Shown here one piece after another: positions 1 through 6,056 of a stretch of DNA of 38,768 nucleotides (the stretch's first letter is position 1; the number at the start of each line of letters is the position of its first letter). Location: positions 1 to 38,768 of the IMG/VR virus record IMGVR_UViG_3300037049_000005. One strand, written 5' to 3'. The DNA comes from a virus. The notes under the pieces are model-generated. The model was not told where the DNA came from and searched no databases. It saw only the letters and a program-made list of their open reading frames with translations. The position numbers and the translations under genes are program-made.

Positions 1-74
1 TCCTGAAGTCGCCTCTGACGCTCACGATTGACCTTTCCGCCCTATCCCCTGAGCAGCCCGAGGTGACCGAATGA
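1..74 (+). CDS. 3' end of Ea22-like protein (complete at 38122-38715)
   Basis: This is the wrapped copy of the last 24 codons of the gene that is complete at 38122-38715. It ends at TGA 72-74, which overlaps the ATG of the next gene at 71. It is not a separate gene: in the closed circle there is one copy. Its C-terminal tail carries the PEQPE residues discussed under the repeated junctions. Confidence 0.9.
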   Translation, partial: LKSPLTLTIDLSALSPEQPEVTE

Positions 75-127
75 GCCGGATCGTAACGGTGCGCGCTGAA
101 ATGGAGATCGAGTTCGAGCGGCCCGAG
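1..127. repeat. Terminal direct repeat, left copy (circular closure)
   Basis: Bases 1-127 are identical to bases 38642-38768. The repeat has no boundary of its own: it runs through the end of one gene and into the next, and 127 is a common assembler k-mer length. The simplest reading is a circular assembly whose ends overlap, with a unit length of 38,641 bp. A real 127-bp terminal repeat is less likely but not excluded. Confidence 0.95.
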
Positions 128-310
128 GATGCCTCGGAGTTCGTGAAGCGCGACGAGCCATTGCGGCAGTGTCTCCACGATGCGCTCTGGAATACAGCCC
201 GGGCGGGCGGCTGGTTGCGCTCAGGCAGCCGAACCAAGATCGCAGCCCTATGGGTAAACGACCTTCCCGGTGCCCCTGAGCAGCCCGACTCGGAAGGAGC
301 CACCGAATGA
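71..310 (+). CDS. Small hypothetical protein
   Basis: A 79-residue acidic protein with no family I recognise. The ATG at 71 overlaps the stop of the preceding gene (ATGA) and the stop overlaps the ATG at 307, so it is translationally coupled on both sides. The first 30 residues alternate hydrophobic and charged residues (RIVTVRAEMEIEFE), as in a beta hairpin. The last residues (APEQPDSEGATE) resemble the tails of neighbouring genes; a 16-bp piece encoding PEQP occurs at both 46-61 and 273-288. The gene lies in the accessory operon that starts near 36.6 kb and crosses the circle junction. Confidence 0.75.
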   Translation: MSRIVTVRAEMEIEFERPEDASEFVKRDEPLRQCLHDALWNTARAGGWLRSGSRTKIAALWVNDLPGAPEQPDSEGATE

Positions 311-666
311 GCCTGACGCAATATCGGGTGGCGTGGCTGCGCACCGACCTATCTGTCGGGCACCGCAACTGCGGCAACAGCCGGGCCAAGGCCGAGCGCT
401 GCAAGGCGTTTGTCGAGGGCCGGTACCAGGACGCCTATCCCGAACGGAAGCCCGACGCCTACTGGTGCTGCAACGGCTACCAGTGCGGCTGTGGCGGCTT
501 GACGGTAGCCGAGAAGTGGCAGGAGTTCGCAGCCTGGACCGACCGCGATGGCGAAGTGCGGGCGCCGCTGGTTTTCGTGCGAATAGAAACGCGGAAGGTC
601 GAACCCTGGACGCCAAAGTCCACCGAGGAGACTCCCACCACGACAGCCCCGGAAGGATGGAGATGA
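307..666 (+). CDS. Cysteine-rich hypothetical protein
   Basis: 119 residues with a cysteine cluster (C-x9-C, then WCCNGYQCGCGG near residues 53-64) that looks able to bind zinc or form disulfides. There is no signal peptide, so metal binding in the cytoplasm is the better guess. The ATG at 307 overlaps the previous stop and follows a strong GGAAGGAG ribosome site within a 24-bp segment repeated exactly at 3620-3643. The Thr/Pro-rich tail looks unstructured. No family recognised. Confidence 0.75.
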   Translation: MSLTQYRVAWLRTDLSVGHRNCGNSRAKAERCKAFVEGRYQDAYPERKPDAYWCCNGYQCGCGGLTVAEKWQEFAAWTDRDGEVRAPLVFVRIETRKVEPWTPKSTEETPTTTAPEGWR

Positions 667-1049
667 ACCTGACGACGAAAGGACTACGCACGCTAGCGGC
701 CCTAGCAGGGACGGCGAGCGGCGGACCCTCGCGGATTGAGCCGATGAGCCTTGTGACGTCCTTCTTCGACGGGGTCGATGTTTCGCACTACAACGTTTTC
801 CGACACTCCCCCGATGACGAGTACCCGGAGACAGGCGAGATCGCCTTTACGACTTCCGGCGTTCGGGCTCGGGAGGATGCCGAGTACATCGCGGCTCTTC
901 TGGACGCCGCCCCGGCGCTCATTGCGGAACTCCAGGTCTTGCGGGCGGACAAGGACGCTGCACACGCCCGAGCCGCTGAACGGGAGGCCGAGAAGAAGCT
1001 AGCCGTCCTTGGCGCCGATCCGGCCGAACTCGCCAAGGCGCTCGCATGA
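663..1049 (+). CDS. Ea22-like hypothetical protein with C-terminal coiled coil
   Basis: 128 residues. Residues about 80-105 (REDAEYIAALLDAAPALIAEL) resemble the C-terminal signature of Ea22/ead-like phage proteins, in which an 'A-x-x-I-A' stretch is followed by a helix; the same type of motif occurs in the gene at 38122. The last 35 residues are Ala/Glu/Lys-rich and predicted helical. ATG 663 overlaps the preceding stop. Ea22-like proteins are accessory early genes with no settled biochemical role. Confidence 0.7.
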   Translation: MNLTTKGLRTLAALAGTASGGPSRIEPMSLVTSFFDGVDVSHYNVFRHSPDDEYPETGEIAFTTSGVRAREDAEYIAALLDAAPALIAELQVLRADKDAAHARAAEREAEKKLAVLGADPAELAKALA

Positions 1050-1093
1050 CCGCCCTCCGTCGCGTCTGGCGCGCCTTGCGGGCAATCCGATGA
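1046..1093 (+). CDS. 15-codon micro-ORF, remnant copy of the 37961 gene
   Basis: ATG 1046 overlaps the preceding stop and TGA 1091-1093 overlaps the ATG of the next gene at 1090, so it sits perfectly in the coupled string. The product, MTALRRVWRALRAIR, matches the C-terminal end of the 54-residue product of 37961-38125 (ALRRVWRELRAIR), with a 20-bp exact DNA match (1050-1069 and 38082-38101). It may be a leftover of a duplication kept only for translational coupling, or a real micropeptide. Confidence 0.4.
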   Translation: MTALRRVWRALRAIR

Positions 1094-1284
1094 GGACCCC
1101 CGACGAACAGGCCCGCATCGAAGCTCTCGAGCGGATGCGGTCGCAGATCGGCTATCACCGCCTCGCGCTCGACCTCAAGATCGAGCCGACCGGGATTCCC
1201 CGCGCCCACCAATCTGCCATCCGGGTTCTGCGCCGCGCATATGCCGCCGAGCAAGGTCCGCTGACACCCCCCACGCGCCGCTAG
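1090..1284 (+). CDS. Small hypothetical protein
   Basis: 64 residues, strongly basic in the second half (RAHQSAIRVLRRAYAAEQG), predicted mostly helical, no recognised family. Its first codons (MRTPDEQA) match those of the Ea22-like gene at 38122 (MRTHDELQA) in both protein and DNA, part of the same duplicated junction as the micro-ORF upstream. The start overlaps the micro-ORF stop. Confidence 0.65.
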   Translation: MRTPDEQARIEALERMRSQIGYHRLALDLKIEPTGIPRAHQSAIRVLRRAYAAEQGPLTPPTRR

Positions 1285-1309
1285 GACGGCCCAGAGCAAG
1301 AGGAAACGC

Positions 1310-1612
1310 ATGAAGAGAGTAATCGCCCACCTGCCAGTCGTGACGCACTTCCAGATCGCCAAGGCGGACATGACCGACGAACGGCCCGCAGTGGTCGGAG
1401 CACTGGAGCTCTCCATCCCCATCCCGGGTCACATCTTCGGACTCCCCAAGGATGCCGATCGCGAGATCACCCTGCGAGCACAGGAGACCTGGCCGCCCGA
1501 GTACCTTCCTGGCCGACATGTCCAGATCAAGATGCTCGGCGAGACCATCGATGCAATCGTGCTCAAGCGGGCACGCAAGGAGATCGTGATGCGCGGGAGG
1601 TTCGTCGCATGA
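1310..1612 (+). CDS. Hypothetical protein
   Basis: 100 residues preceded by AGAGGAAACGC, a good ribosome site 25 bp after the previous stop. The sequence alternates beta-type stretches (HLPVVTHFQIA, ALELSIPIPG) and ends in basic residues. No known domain. The stop overlaps the ATG of the XRE gene at 1609, so the two are coupled and may act together. Confidence 0.75.
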   Translation: MKRVIAHLPVVTHFQIAKADMTDERPAVVGALELSIPIPGHIFGLPKDADREITLRAQETWPPEYLPGRHVQIKMLGETIDAIVLKRARKEIVMRGRFVA

Positions 1613-1911
1613 GCCCCGTCGACGCGATCACCTCAGCCATCCACCACATCCTCGAGGCCCGCTCCCGATGGATCGGCCCCGGCATCCCGCGCGACCTGGA
1701 CATCGCGATCCACGAGCTGCGCACCGCAGCCGACATGACCAGTGGCGCCGACCTCGCCCGCGAACGCGAAGCGGCTGGGCTGAACAAGGCGGAGGTCGCC
1801 CGCCGCATGGGCGTCACCCGTCAGTACTTCGGCCGGATCGAGGAGCAGGACTCCCCGACGGCGGACATCAAGGCCCGGTATCGGGCCGCACTGCGAGGAG
1901 AGAGAGGATGA
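1609..1911 (+). CDS. XRE-family helix-turn-helix protein
   Basis: 100 residues. Residues about 47-82 fit a Cro/C1-type HTH: LAREREAAGLNKAEVARR, then MGVTRQYFGRIEEQD, with the usual 'glycine-valine-T/S' turn and recognition helix. The N-terminal half is a separate helical region. Proteins of this family bind operators as dimers and commonly control phage early genes. A plausible ligand is the GTAACC-N6/7-GGTTAC palindrome that occurs in three intergenic regions, the nearest at 2171; this is inference. ATG 1609 and the stop both overlap neighbours. Confidence 0.8.
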   Translation: MSPVDAITSAIHHILEARSRWIGPGIPRDLDIAIHELRTAADMTSGADLAREREAAGLNKAEVARRMGVTRQYFGRIEEQDSPTADIKARYRAALRGERG

Positions 1912-2174
1912 ATAGTCCCTTCGAGCTAGTCCAGTGGGCCATTGCCGGCATGTTCAGCCTGATCCTCCTGGGGATCGGCCTATCCATCGCGGAGGTCCTG
2001 ATCGTCTCGGCAGTCCGGTCGGCCAGGCGAGGCCCCACGGTGGTCAACCTCGTCGGGATCGGACCGGAGTTCCCCGCCAACCCGATGGTCGGCACCCGGT
2101 TCGTCAAGGCCGGCGACGAATACCGCTTCGACGGGGAGAGGTGGATCGGGCAGCCGCACCGTCTGGACAAGTAA
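1908..2174 (+). CDS. Small single-pass membrane protein
   Basis: 88 residues with one hydrophobic segment at about residues 8-36 (WAIAGMFSLILLGIGLSIAE), followed by basic residues (RSARR), so the C-terminal half probably lies in the cytoplasm. The rest (GPEFPANPMVGTRFVKAGDEYRFDGERW) looks like a small beta-rich domain. ATG 1908 overlaps the stop of the XRE gene. It is the last gene before the intergenic operator/promoter block; its stop codon TAA lies inside the GTAACC half-site. Confidence 0.75.
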   Translation: MNSPFELVQWAIAGMFSLILLGIGLSIAEVLIVSAVRSARRGPTVVNLVGIGPEFPANPMVGTRFVKAGDEYRFDGERWIGQPHRLDK

Positions 2175-2189
2175 CCTGTCCGGGGTTAC
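2164..2189 (+). promoter_or_regulatory. Palindromic operator/promoter block, site A
   Basis: TGGACA (a -35-like hexamer), one base, then GTAACC-TGTCCGG-GGTTAC. The inverted repeat is perfect in its 6-bp arms. The block is 22/26 identical to 34338-34363, with the same spacing. A weak -10 (TACGCT) would lie 17 bp after TGGACA at 2187-2192. A further GTAACC half-site is at 2196-2201. It stands in front of the Cas4-like nuclease gene. The repeated architecture suggests a promoter covered by a dimeric repressor or activator. Confidence 0.6.
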
Positions 2190-2218
2190 GCTCCTGTAAC
2201 CGCATAGAGGTGACGAAA

Positions 2219-3208
2219 GTGACGAGACGCATCGCGGGCCCAGCCCTGGCCCGCACGAACGAAGAGGGCGAACGCTGGTATCTGTGGGATGGCGAACGCT
2301 ATCCCAGCGTGACCACTCTCATCGGCGAGGGCTGGCCGAAGTGGCTGCACCAGCATTACGCCAAGATGACCGCCGACCTCGCGACGATGGACTTGGCGGC
2401 CCACGGCCGGCGGCAAGCCCGAACGATGATCCGCGAGTGGGCGCGTCTCGGGCAGGAGATCGTTGACGCGGCTCAGGCCGAGGGCCGGCTCCAATCCCTG
2501 AAGCCCTCCGATCTGACCGAGCTGGCGCTGGCGCAGCGTTACCTCAAGGGTGCAGCCCCACGGCACCGCGACCAGAGACGCGACGAAGGGTCCGACATCC
2601 ACGCTGAGGCCGAAGACCTGATCCTCGCGTCGATCGGCAAGCTGATCTCTGACGGTGTGATCGAGAACGACCGGATGTACCTGCCGTCGACAATCATCCC
2701 CGAATACCCGACCGAGATCGAGTCTCGGATGCTCAGCTTCACGAAGGCCGTCAACGACTTCCGGCCGCGCATCCTGGTAACCGAAGCCAGCGTGTTCAAC
2801 CTCCGCCACGTTTTCGCCGGCACGCTGGATACCATCTGGGAGATCTTCGTCATCCCGCCCGGCGAGTTGGCGCCGCGCTGGGTCCGCGTCCTGATTGACT
2901 TCAAGAGCGGCGGGGCTCTCTACGACGAAGTGGCACTCCAAGAGTCCGCCTATATCCGGGGCGACTTCATCGGCCTACCTGACGGCTCAAGCATCGCGCT
3001 CCCGAAGTGCGAGTTCGCAGCGGCCCTCCACCTGACCCCCAAGGGATACCACCTGCGATGGCTCGACGTGTCTGACGAGGTCTTTGAGATCTTTCTGGCC
3101 GTTACCACCGTCGCGAAGTCTCGACTCACATCCGACGGAAAGCCCAGCATGGCATCGACTTGGATCGGTGCCGACATTCTCCCTGTCGAGGAGGCAGGCA
3201 TGATATGA
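2219..3208 (+). CDS. Cas4/RecB-like PD-(D/E)XK exonuclease
   Basis: 329 residues. Conserved nuclease landmarks appear in order: GSDIHAEAEDL near residue 124 (motif with the metal-binding His), FAGTLDTIWE near 200-207 (motif II Asp), VLIDFKSG near 222-229 (motif III Asp and Lys) and QESAYIRG near 241 (motif IV Gln/Tyr). This is the layout of RecB/Cas4-type single-strand exonucleases found in phage recombination modules. I see no four-cysteine iron-sulfur signature, unlike true Cas4. GTG 2219 is chosen because AGAGG lies 8 bp upstream; GTG 2210 is the alternative. The adjacent Gp3-like and DnaQ genes support a recombination/replication role. Confidence 0.8.
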   Translation: MTRRIAGPALARTNEEGERWYLWDGERYPSVTTLIGEGWPKWLHQHYAKMTADLATMDLAAHGRRQARTMIREWARLGQEIVDAAQAEGRLQSLKPSDLTELALAQRYLKGAAPRHRDQRRDEGSDIHAEAEDLILASIGKLISDGVIENDRMYLPSTIIPEYPTEIESRMLSFTKAVNDFRPRILVTEASVFNLRHVFAGTLDTIWEIFVIPPGELAPRWVRVLIDFKSGGALYDEVALQESAYIRGDFIGLPDGSSIALPKCEFAAALHLTPKGYHLRWLDVSDEVFEIFLAVTTVAKSRLTSDGKPSMASTWIGADILPVEEAGMI

Positions 3209-3639
3209 CTGAACCTACGACCGAAGCCGGACGGGATGCGCTTGCTGGCCATCGAGAGGACTGCCATTCGCCTGGCGGGCCGTTCGAGCCGTGCCTGTTC
3301 TGGACGCAGATCCTCGCCATAGAAGCCGAGGCCCGTGCTCCGCTCCAAGACCAAATCGCCGCGCTGACGGAGGCGGCGAACGTCGCCCTTCGTTGCGCCG
3401 TTATCGAAGTCGAGGCAGAGCGGGCCGAGTGGATCGATGCCGTGGTCGGCTACCTCGCCGTGGGCGGGAGAAATGGCGTTTGGGATGCGATGGGGTTCGG
3501 CCGGGCCGAGCTTCGGCTCATGGACATGGTGCCGAACGTCCACTCCGAGATAGGTAATCGGCAAATGGCGAACGAGGCCGCCCTGCTTGTCGCTCTACCC
3601 TCAGATGCTCCCCAGGAGACGGAAGGAGCCACCGAATGA
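3205..3639 (+). CDS. Hypothetical protein
   Basis: 144 residues, Glu/Ala-rich and mainly helical in the centre (IEAEARAPLQDQIAALTEAA), with a HxxDC...C stretch near residues 16-30. The C-terminal end, ending EGATE, matches the end of the gene at 71-310, because the 24 bp across the stop and next start (3620-3643) are identical to 291-314. The start overlaps the nuclease stop. No family recognised. Confidence 0.65.
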   Translation: MTEPTTEAGRDALAGHREDCHSPGGPFEPCLFWTQILAIEAEARAPLQDQIAALTEAANVALRCAVIEVEAERAEWIDAVVGYLAVGGRNGVWDAMGFGRAELRLMDMVPNVHSEIGNRQMANEAALLVALPSDAPQETEGATE

Positions 3640-4667
3640 GCCTACGTCGTATCGCCACAATTCAGGCCGGCCTTCGCGAAGCGGGGCGTATCCGGCTCGG
3701 CTCTCAAGAGTCCTATGAACGGAACGGAGTGACGAAGTTCCGCCCGGTCAAGTTCACCACGTTCCGCCTGACCTCCCGCTCCCGCGAGTCCATCGACTCC
3801 GCAGCGGCGGTCTACGGCGGCAAGGTCACCCGTTGGGAAGACGCCCCGACAGGCATGGGCGAGCAGTGGCAGGTGACCATCGACTCCCCATTCCTCGAGG
3901 TGATCGTCCCGCCCAACGGGTACGAAAGCTCGTTCGAGCTCTGGTCCGCCGGAGGCTGCCAGCGCCGCTGTGACGGCCTCAGGGAAGACCTCTCCGGTGG
4001 GCCGTGTCTTTGCCCAGCTGATCCGCACGAACGCACTGCGCTCGCCAAGGACGGCCGTGCATGCAAGCCCACATCTCGACTGTCGGTCCTGCTCCCGACC
4101 CTCAAGGGTCTGGGACGCTGGCCGCTGGTCAGCCACTCGTACTACGCCGCGGTGGAGCTCGGAGCCGTCGCGGACTTCCTTGGCGACGCCGGCATGAAGG
4201 GCTACGAGGTCTGGGCCCGACTGCGCATCGAAGAGCGATCGGTCAAGCGTCCGGGCACGGATCGCGACGGCAAGCCCAGTGTCGAGACGCACCATTTCAT
4301 CGTCCCGGTCCTCGAGATCCCGGACCTGACCCCTCAGCAGATGCTCAGTGCCGGCAAGCCTGTCCGCCAGATTGGGCCCGGAGTGGTAACGGTTCCGAAC
4401 CTCCCGCACCCCGTCGTGGTCATGCAGGACGGCCCGGACACTGAGCCGCTCGAAGGCGAGATCGTTGAGGACGACATGATGCCCGGCGACCCCGCCGAAC
4501 GCTCCGGCATGTCCCTCGAAGAGATCCAGTCCATCGCCAAAGAGCAGAACGTCTCGGTATCCATGCTCAACGCTCAGGCCAAGCTCTTGGAACCAACCGG
4601 CCGAACCCTGCCGGTTATCAGCCCTCAGGAGCGCCTCGAACTGGCGCAGAGACTTCTTGGCGTCTGA
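3636..4667 (+). CDS. Gp3-like (recombination directionality factor-like) protein
   Basis: 343 residues. Residues about 15-190 fit, from memory, the Gp3/RDF-like phage family: a KFTTFRLTSRSRESIDSAA region, YGGKVTRWEDAP, FELWSAGGCQRRCDG, a cysteine pair GPCLCP, CKPTSRLSVLLP and SHSYYAAVEL. The Cys residues (CQRRC, CLC, C) look like a metal site. The best-known member reverses serine integrase directionality in phiC31-type phages, but no integrase is present here, and the position between a Cas4-like nuclease and a DnaQ-type exonuclease suggests a general DNA-transaction role. The C-terminal third is acidic, then helical. Confidence 0.6.
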   Translation: MSLRRIATIQAGLREAGRIRLGSQESYERNGVTKFRPVKFTTFRLTSRSRESIDSAAAVYGGKVTRWEDAPTGMGEQWQVTIDSPFLEVIVPPNGYESSFELWSAGGCQRRCDGLREDLSGGPCLCPADPHERTALAKDGRACKPTSRLSVLLPTLKGLGRWPLVSHSYYAAVELGAVADFLGDAGMKGYEVWARLRIEERSVKRPGTDRDGKPSVETHHFIVPVLEIPDLTPQQMLSAGKPVRQIGPGVVTVPNLPHPVVVMQDGPDTEPLEGEIVEDDMMPGDPAERSGMSLEEIQSIAKEQNVSVSMLNAQAKLLEPTGRTLPVISPQERLELAQRLLGV

Positions 4668-5356
4668 TGAGCTGGTCCGATGGACGCCTCATGGCGTTCG
4701 ACACCGAGACCACCGGAGTCGACCCCGAGACGGCGCGGATCGTCTCGGCCGCCTGTCTCTGGCGAGGCGGAGACAGCGAGGCGGTCGACGAGGAGTGGCT
4801 CATCAATCCCGGCGTTCCGATCCCGCCCGAGGCCACCGCCATCCACGGCATCACTGACGAGATGGCCGAGGCTGGTCACGATCCGGCCGATGCCCTGGAC
4901 GAACTGGCTCAGTGCTTCCTGACTGCAGCATTCGACGCCATCCCCGTCATCGTCTACAACGCCCCGTACGATCTGACGGTCCTGGACCGCGAGGCCCTGC
5001 GATACAGGGTCGAGATGCCCCACATCTCCCGCCTCCTCGTCATCGACCCGCTCGTGATCGACAAAGCCATCGACCCCTACCGCAAGGGCTCCCGCAAGCT
5101 TGTGGACGTCGCGGCCTGCTACCACGTCCCGGAGGAAGGCAAAGCCCACGGCGCCGTCGCGGACGCCCTCATGGCCGCACGGTTGGCGGTTAGATTCTCT
5201 CGTCTACCGGAGATCGCCGAGATGACGCTGCAACAGCTCCACGACGCACAGATCGGTTGGCGCTTCACTCAGGCCGCCTCGTTCGAGGCCTACCTGGAGC
5301 GTAAGGGCACGCCCGAGAAGATCGCCCGAGACTGGCCGGTGCTGCCACGTGGCTGA
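4667..5356 (+). CDS. DnaQ-like DEDDh 3'-5' exonuclease
   Basis: 229 residues. ExoI motif FDTETTG (about residues 11-17), ExoII YNAPYDL (about 97-103) and ExoIII HGAVADA (H-x4-D, about 165-171) give the complete DEDDh set. This is the fold of the polymerase III epsilon subunit. With no phage DNA polymerase in the genome, it may assist host polymerase proofreading or process recombination ends. The ATG overlaps the previous TGA by one base (TGATG). The C-terminal 50 residues form an extra helical tail. Confidence 0.88.
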   Translation: MSWSDGRLMAFDTETTGVDPETARIVSAACLWRGGDSEAVDEEWLINPGVPIPPEATAIHGITDEMAEAGHDPADALDELAQCFLTAAFDAIPVIVYNAPYDLTVLDREALRYRVEMPHISRLLVIDPLVIDKAIDPYRKGSRKLVDVAACYHVPEEGKAHGAVADALMAARLAVRFSRLPEIAEMTLQQLHDAQIGWRFTQAASFEAYLERKGTPEKIARDWPVLPRG

Positions 5357-5672
5357 GAGGTTCATAGGCGCCGGCACGCACCGGGCCTCCCATCCTGGTC
5401 CCACCCGAAAGGAGATCGCCGAGGCCTACGCCCACGTCAACGCTCGGGACCTGGCCTCAGCCCCAGACCGGCACGGTTGTCGGGCTCTTGACATTGACCC
5501 CGAGTCAGGGCCGTGCTCCGGTCGAATTGAGCGACACCACGCTGGCAACAAGATCGGCACCAAGCGAGTCACGAGCCGATACCGGGTCGTCTGCCTCTGC
5601 GAAGGGCATCATGCCCACTGGGCTCCGCCTCGCAACCGCATGATCGTTGAATGGCTCTCAATCCACGGTTGA
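5349..5672 (+). CDS. HNH-like small nuclease
   Basis: 107 residues. The core, from CRALDIDPESGPCSG through RIERHHAGNKIG to YRVVCLCEGHHAHW, has the pattern of zinc-supported HNH proteins: a Cys pair, the HH dipeptide, and a second C-x2-HH element. The substrate cannot be told from sequence; such small phage HNH proteins can be recombination nucleases or homing enzymes. GTG 5349 overlaps the DnaQ stop by 8 bp. It belongs to the same transcription unit as the exonucleases. Confidence 0.65.
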   Translation: MAERFIGAGTHRASHPGPTRKEIAEAYAHVNARDLASAPDRHGCRALDIDPESGPCSGRIERHHAGNKIGTKRVTSRYRVVCLCEGHHAHWAPPRNRMIVEWLSIHG

Positions 5673-5684
5673 AAGGACGAAACC

Positions 5685-5879
5685 ATGACCTCCGGCATCT
5701 TCCGAGTACAGGGCGGGACGTTGGTTCCCGTCAGCCCGACTCCCGACAATCCCGACACCTTCGTGGCATCTACGGAGCCCGCCCAGGACGGCCCAGACGC
5801 GCAGCAAACCGGCTGGGAGCATGAACGGGGCCATCTCCGCACTTCGGACCGCCTGCGAGCGCCTGGAGACTGCCGGTGA
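5685..5879 (+). CDS. Small hypothetical protein
   Basis: 64 residues after a GAAAGGA ribosome site, 8 bp from the ATG. Residues 1-45 look natural (MTSGIFRVQGGTLVPVSPTP); the last 20 (HERGHLRTSDRLRAPGDCR) overlap out of frame with the next small gene and look like run-on sequence. No family recognised. Confidence 0.55.
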   Translation: MTSGIFRVQGGTLVPVSPTPDNPDTFVASTEPAQDGPDAQQTGWEHERGHLRTSDRLRAPGDCR

Positions 5880-5937
5880 AAATGGGCTCGCGAAGGACGT
5901 GCGAATGATCCTTGCCCGCCTGATCTTGCGGCGGTAG
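5821..5937 (+). CDS. Small helical protein
   Basis: 38 residues (MNGAISALRTACERLETAG...) with GGGAG a few bases before the ATG and codon choice typical of this genome. It overlaps the end of the previous small gene in another frame. The product is predicted to be one or two amphipathic helices ending in RLILRR. It is the last gene before the structured leader of the helicase gene. Confidence 0.55.
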   Translation: MNGAISALRTACERLETAGENGLAKDVRMILARLILRR

Positions 5938-5947
5938 ACTTCCCCGC

Positions 5948-6031
5948 GTAGCAGGGCGAGAGGTGGTTGGGCAGCGAACCTCTCCCGCCCTCGCCCGCTA
6001 CAACTTGAGAGGTTCGCACCCTTGATAACCT
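5948..6031 (+). promoter_or_regulatory. Structured leader with mutually exclusive stems (attenuator-like)
   Basis: The 119 bases between 5937 and the helicase start hold four interacting segments: 1, GAGAGGT (5958-5964); 2, CGAACCTCTC (5975-5984); 3, GAGAGGTTCG (6007-6016); 4, AACCT (6027-6031). Segment 2 pairs with 1, inside a longer stem closed by GTAGC/GCTAC at 5948-5952 and 5997-6001, or perfectly with 3 (10 bp). Segment 3 can alternatively pair with 4. This is the layout of an attenuator or RNA switch. No ligand or termination run of T is evident. Confidence 0.5.
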
Positions 6032-6056
6032 GGACGCCATACCCCGAGACCGAACG

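Noticed and set aside
3636-4667. Gp3-like protein as evidence of lysogeny through a serine integrase
   Set aside because: No integrase or attachment-site arrangement was found; the family also occurs in phages without integrases, so the lifestyle cannot be inferred.
5948-6040. Possible tRNA because of stems and a GGTTCG segment
   Set aside because: No acceptor stem, anticodon loop or CCA-type end fits; the segments explain better as alternative leader stems. No tRNA was seen elsewhere.
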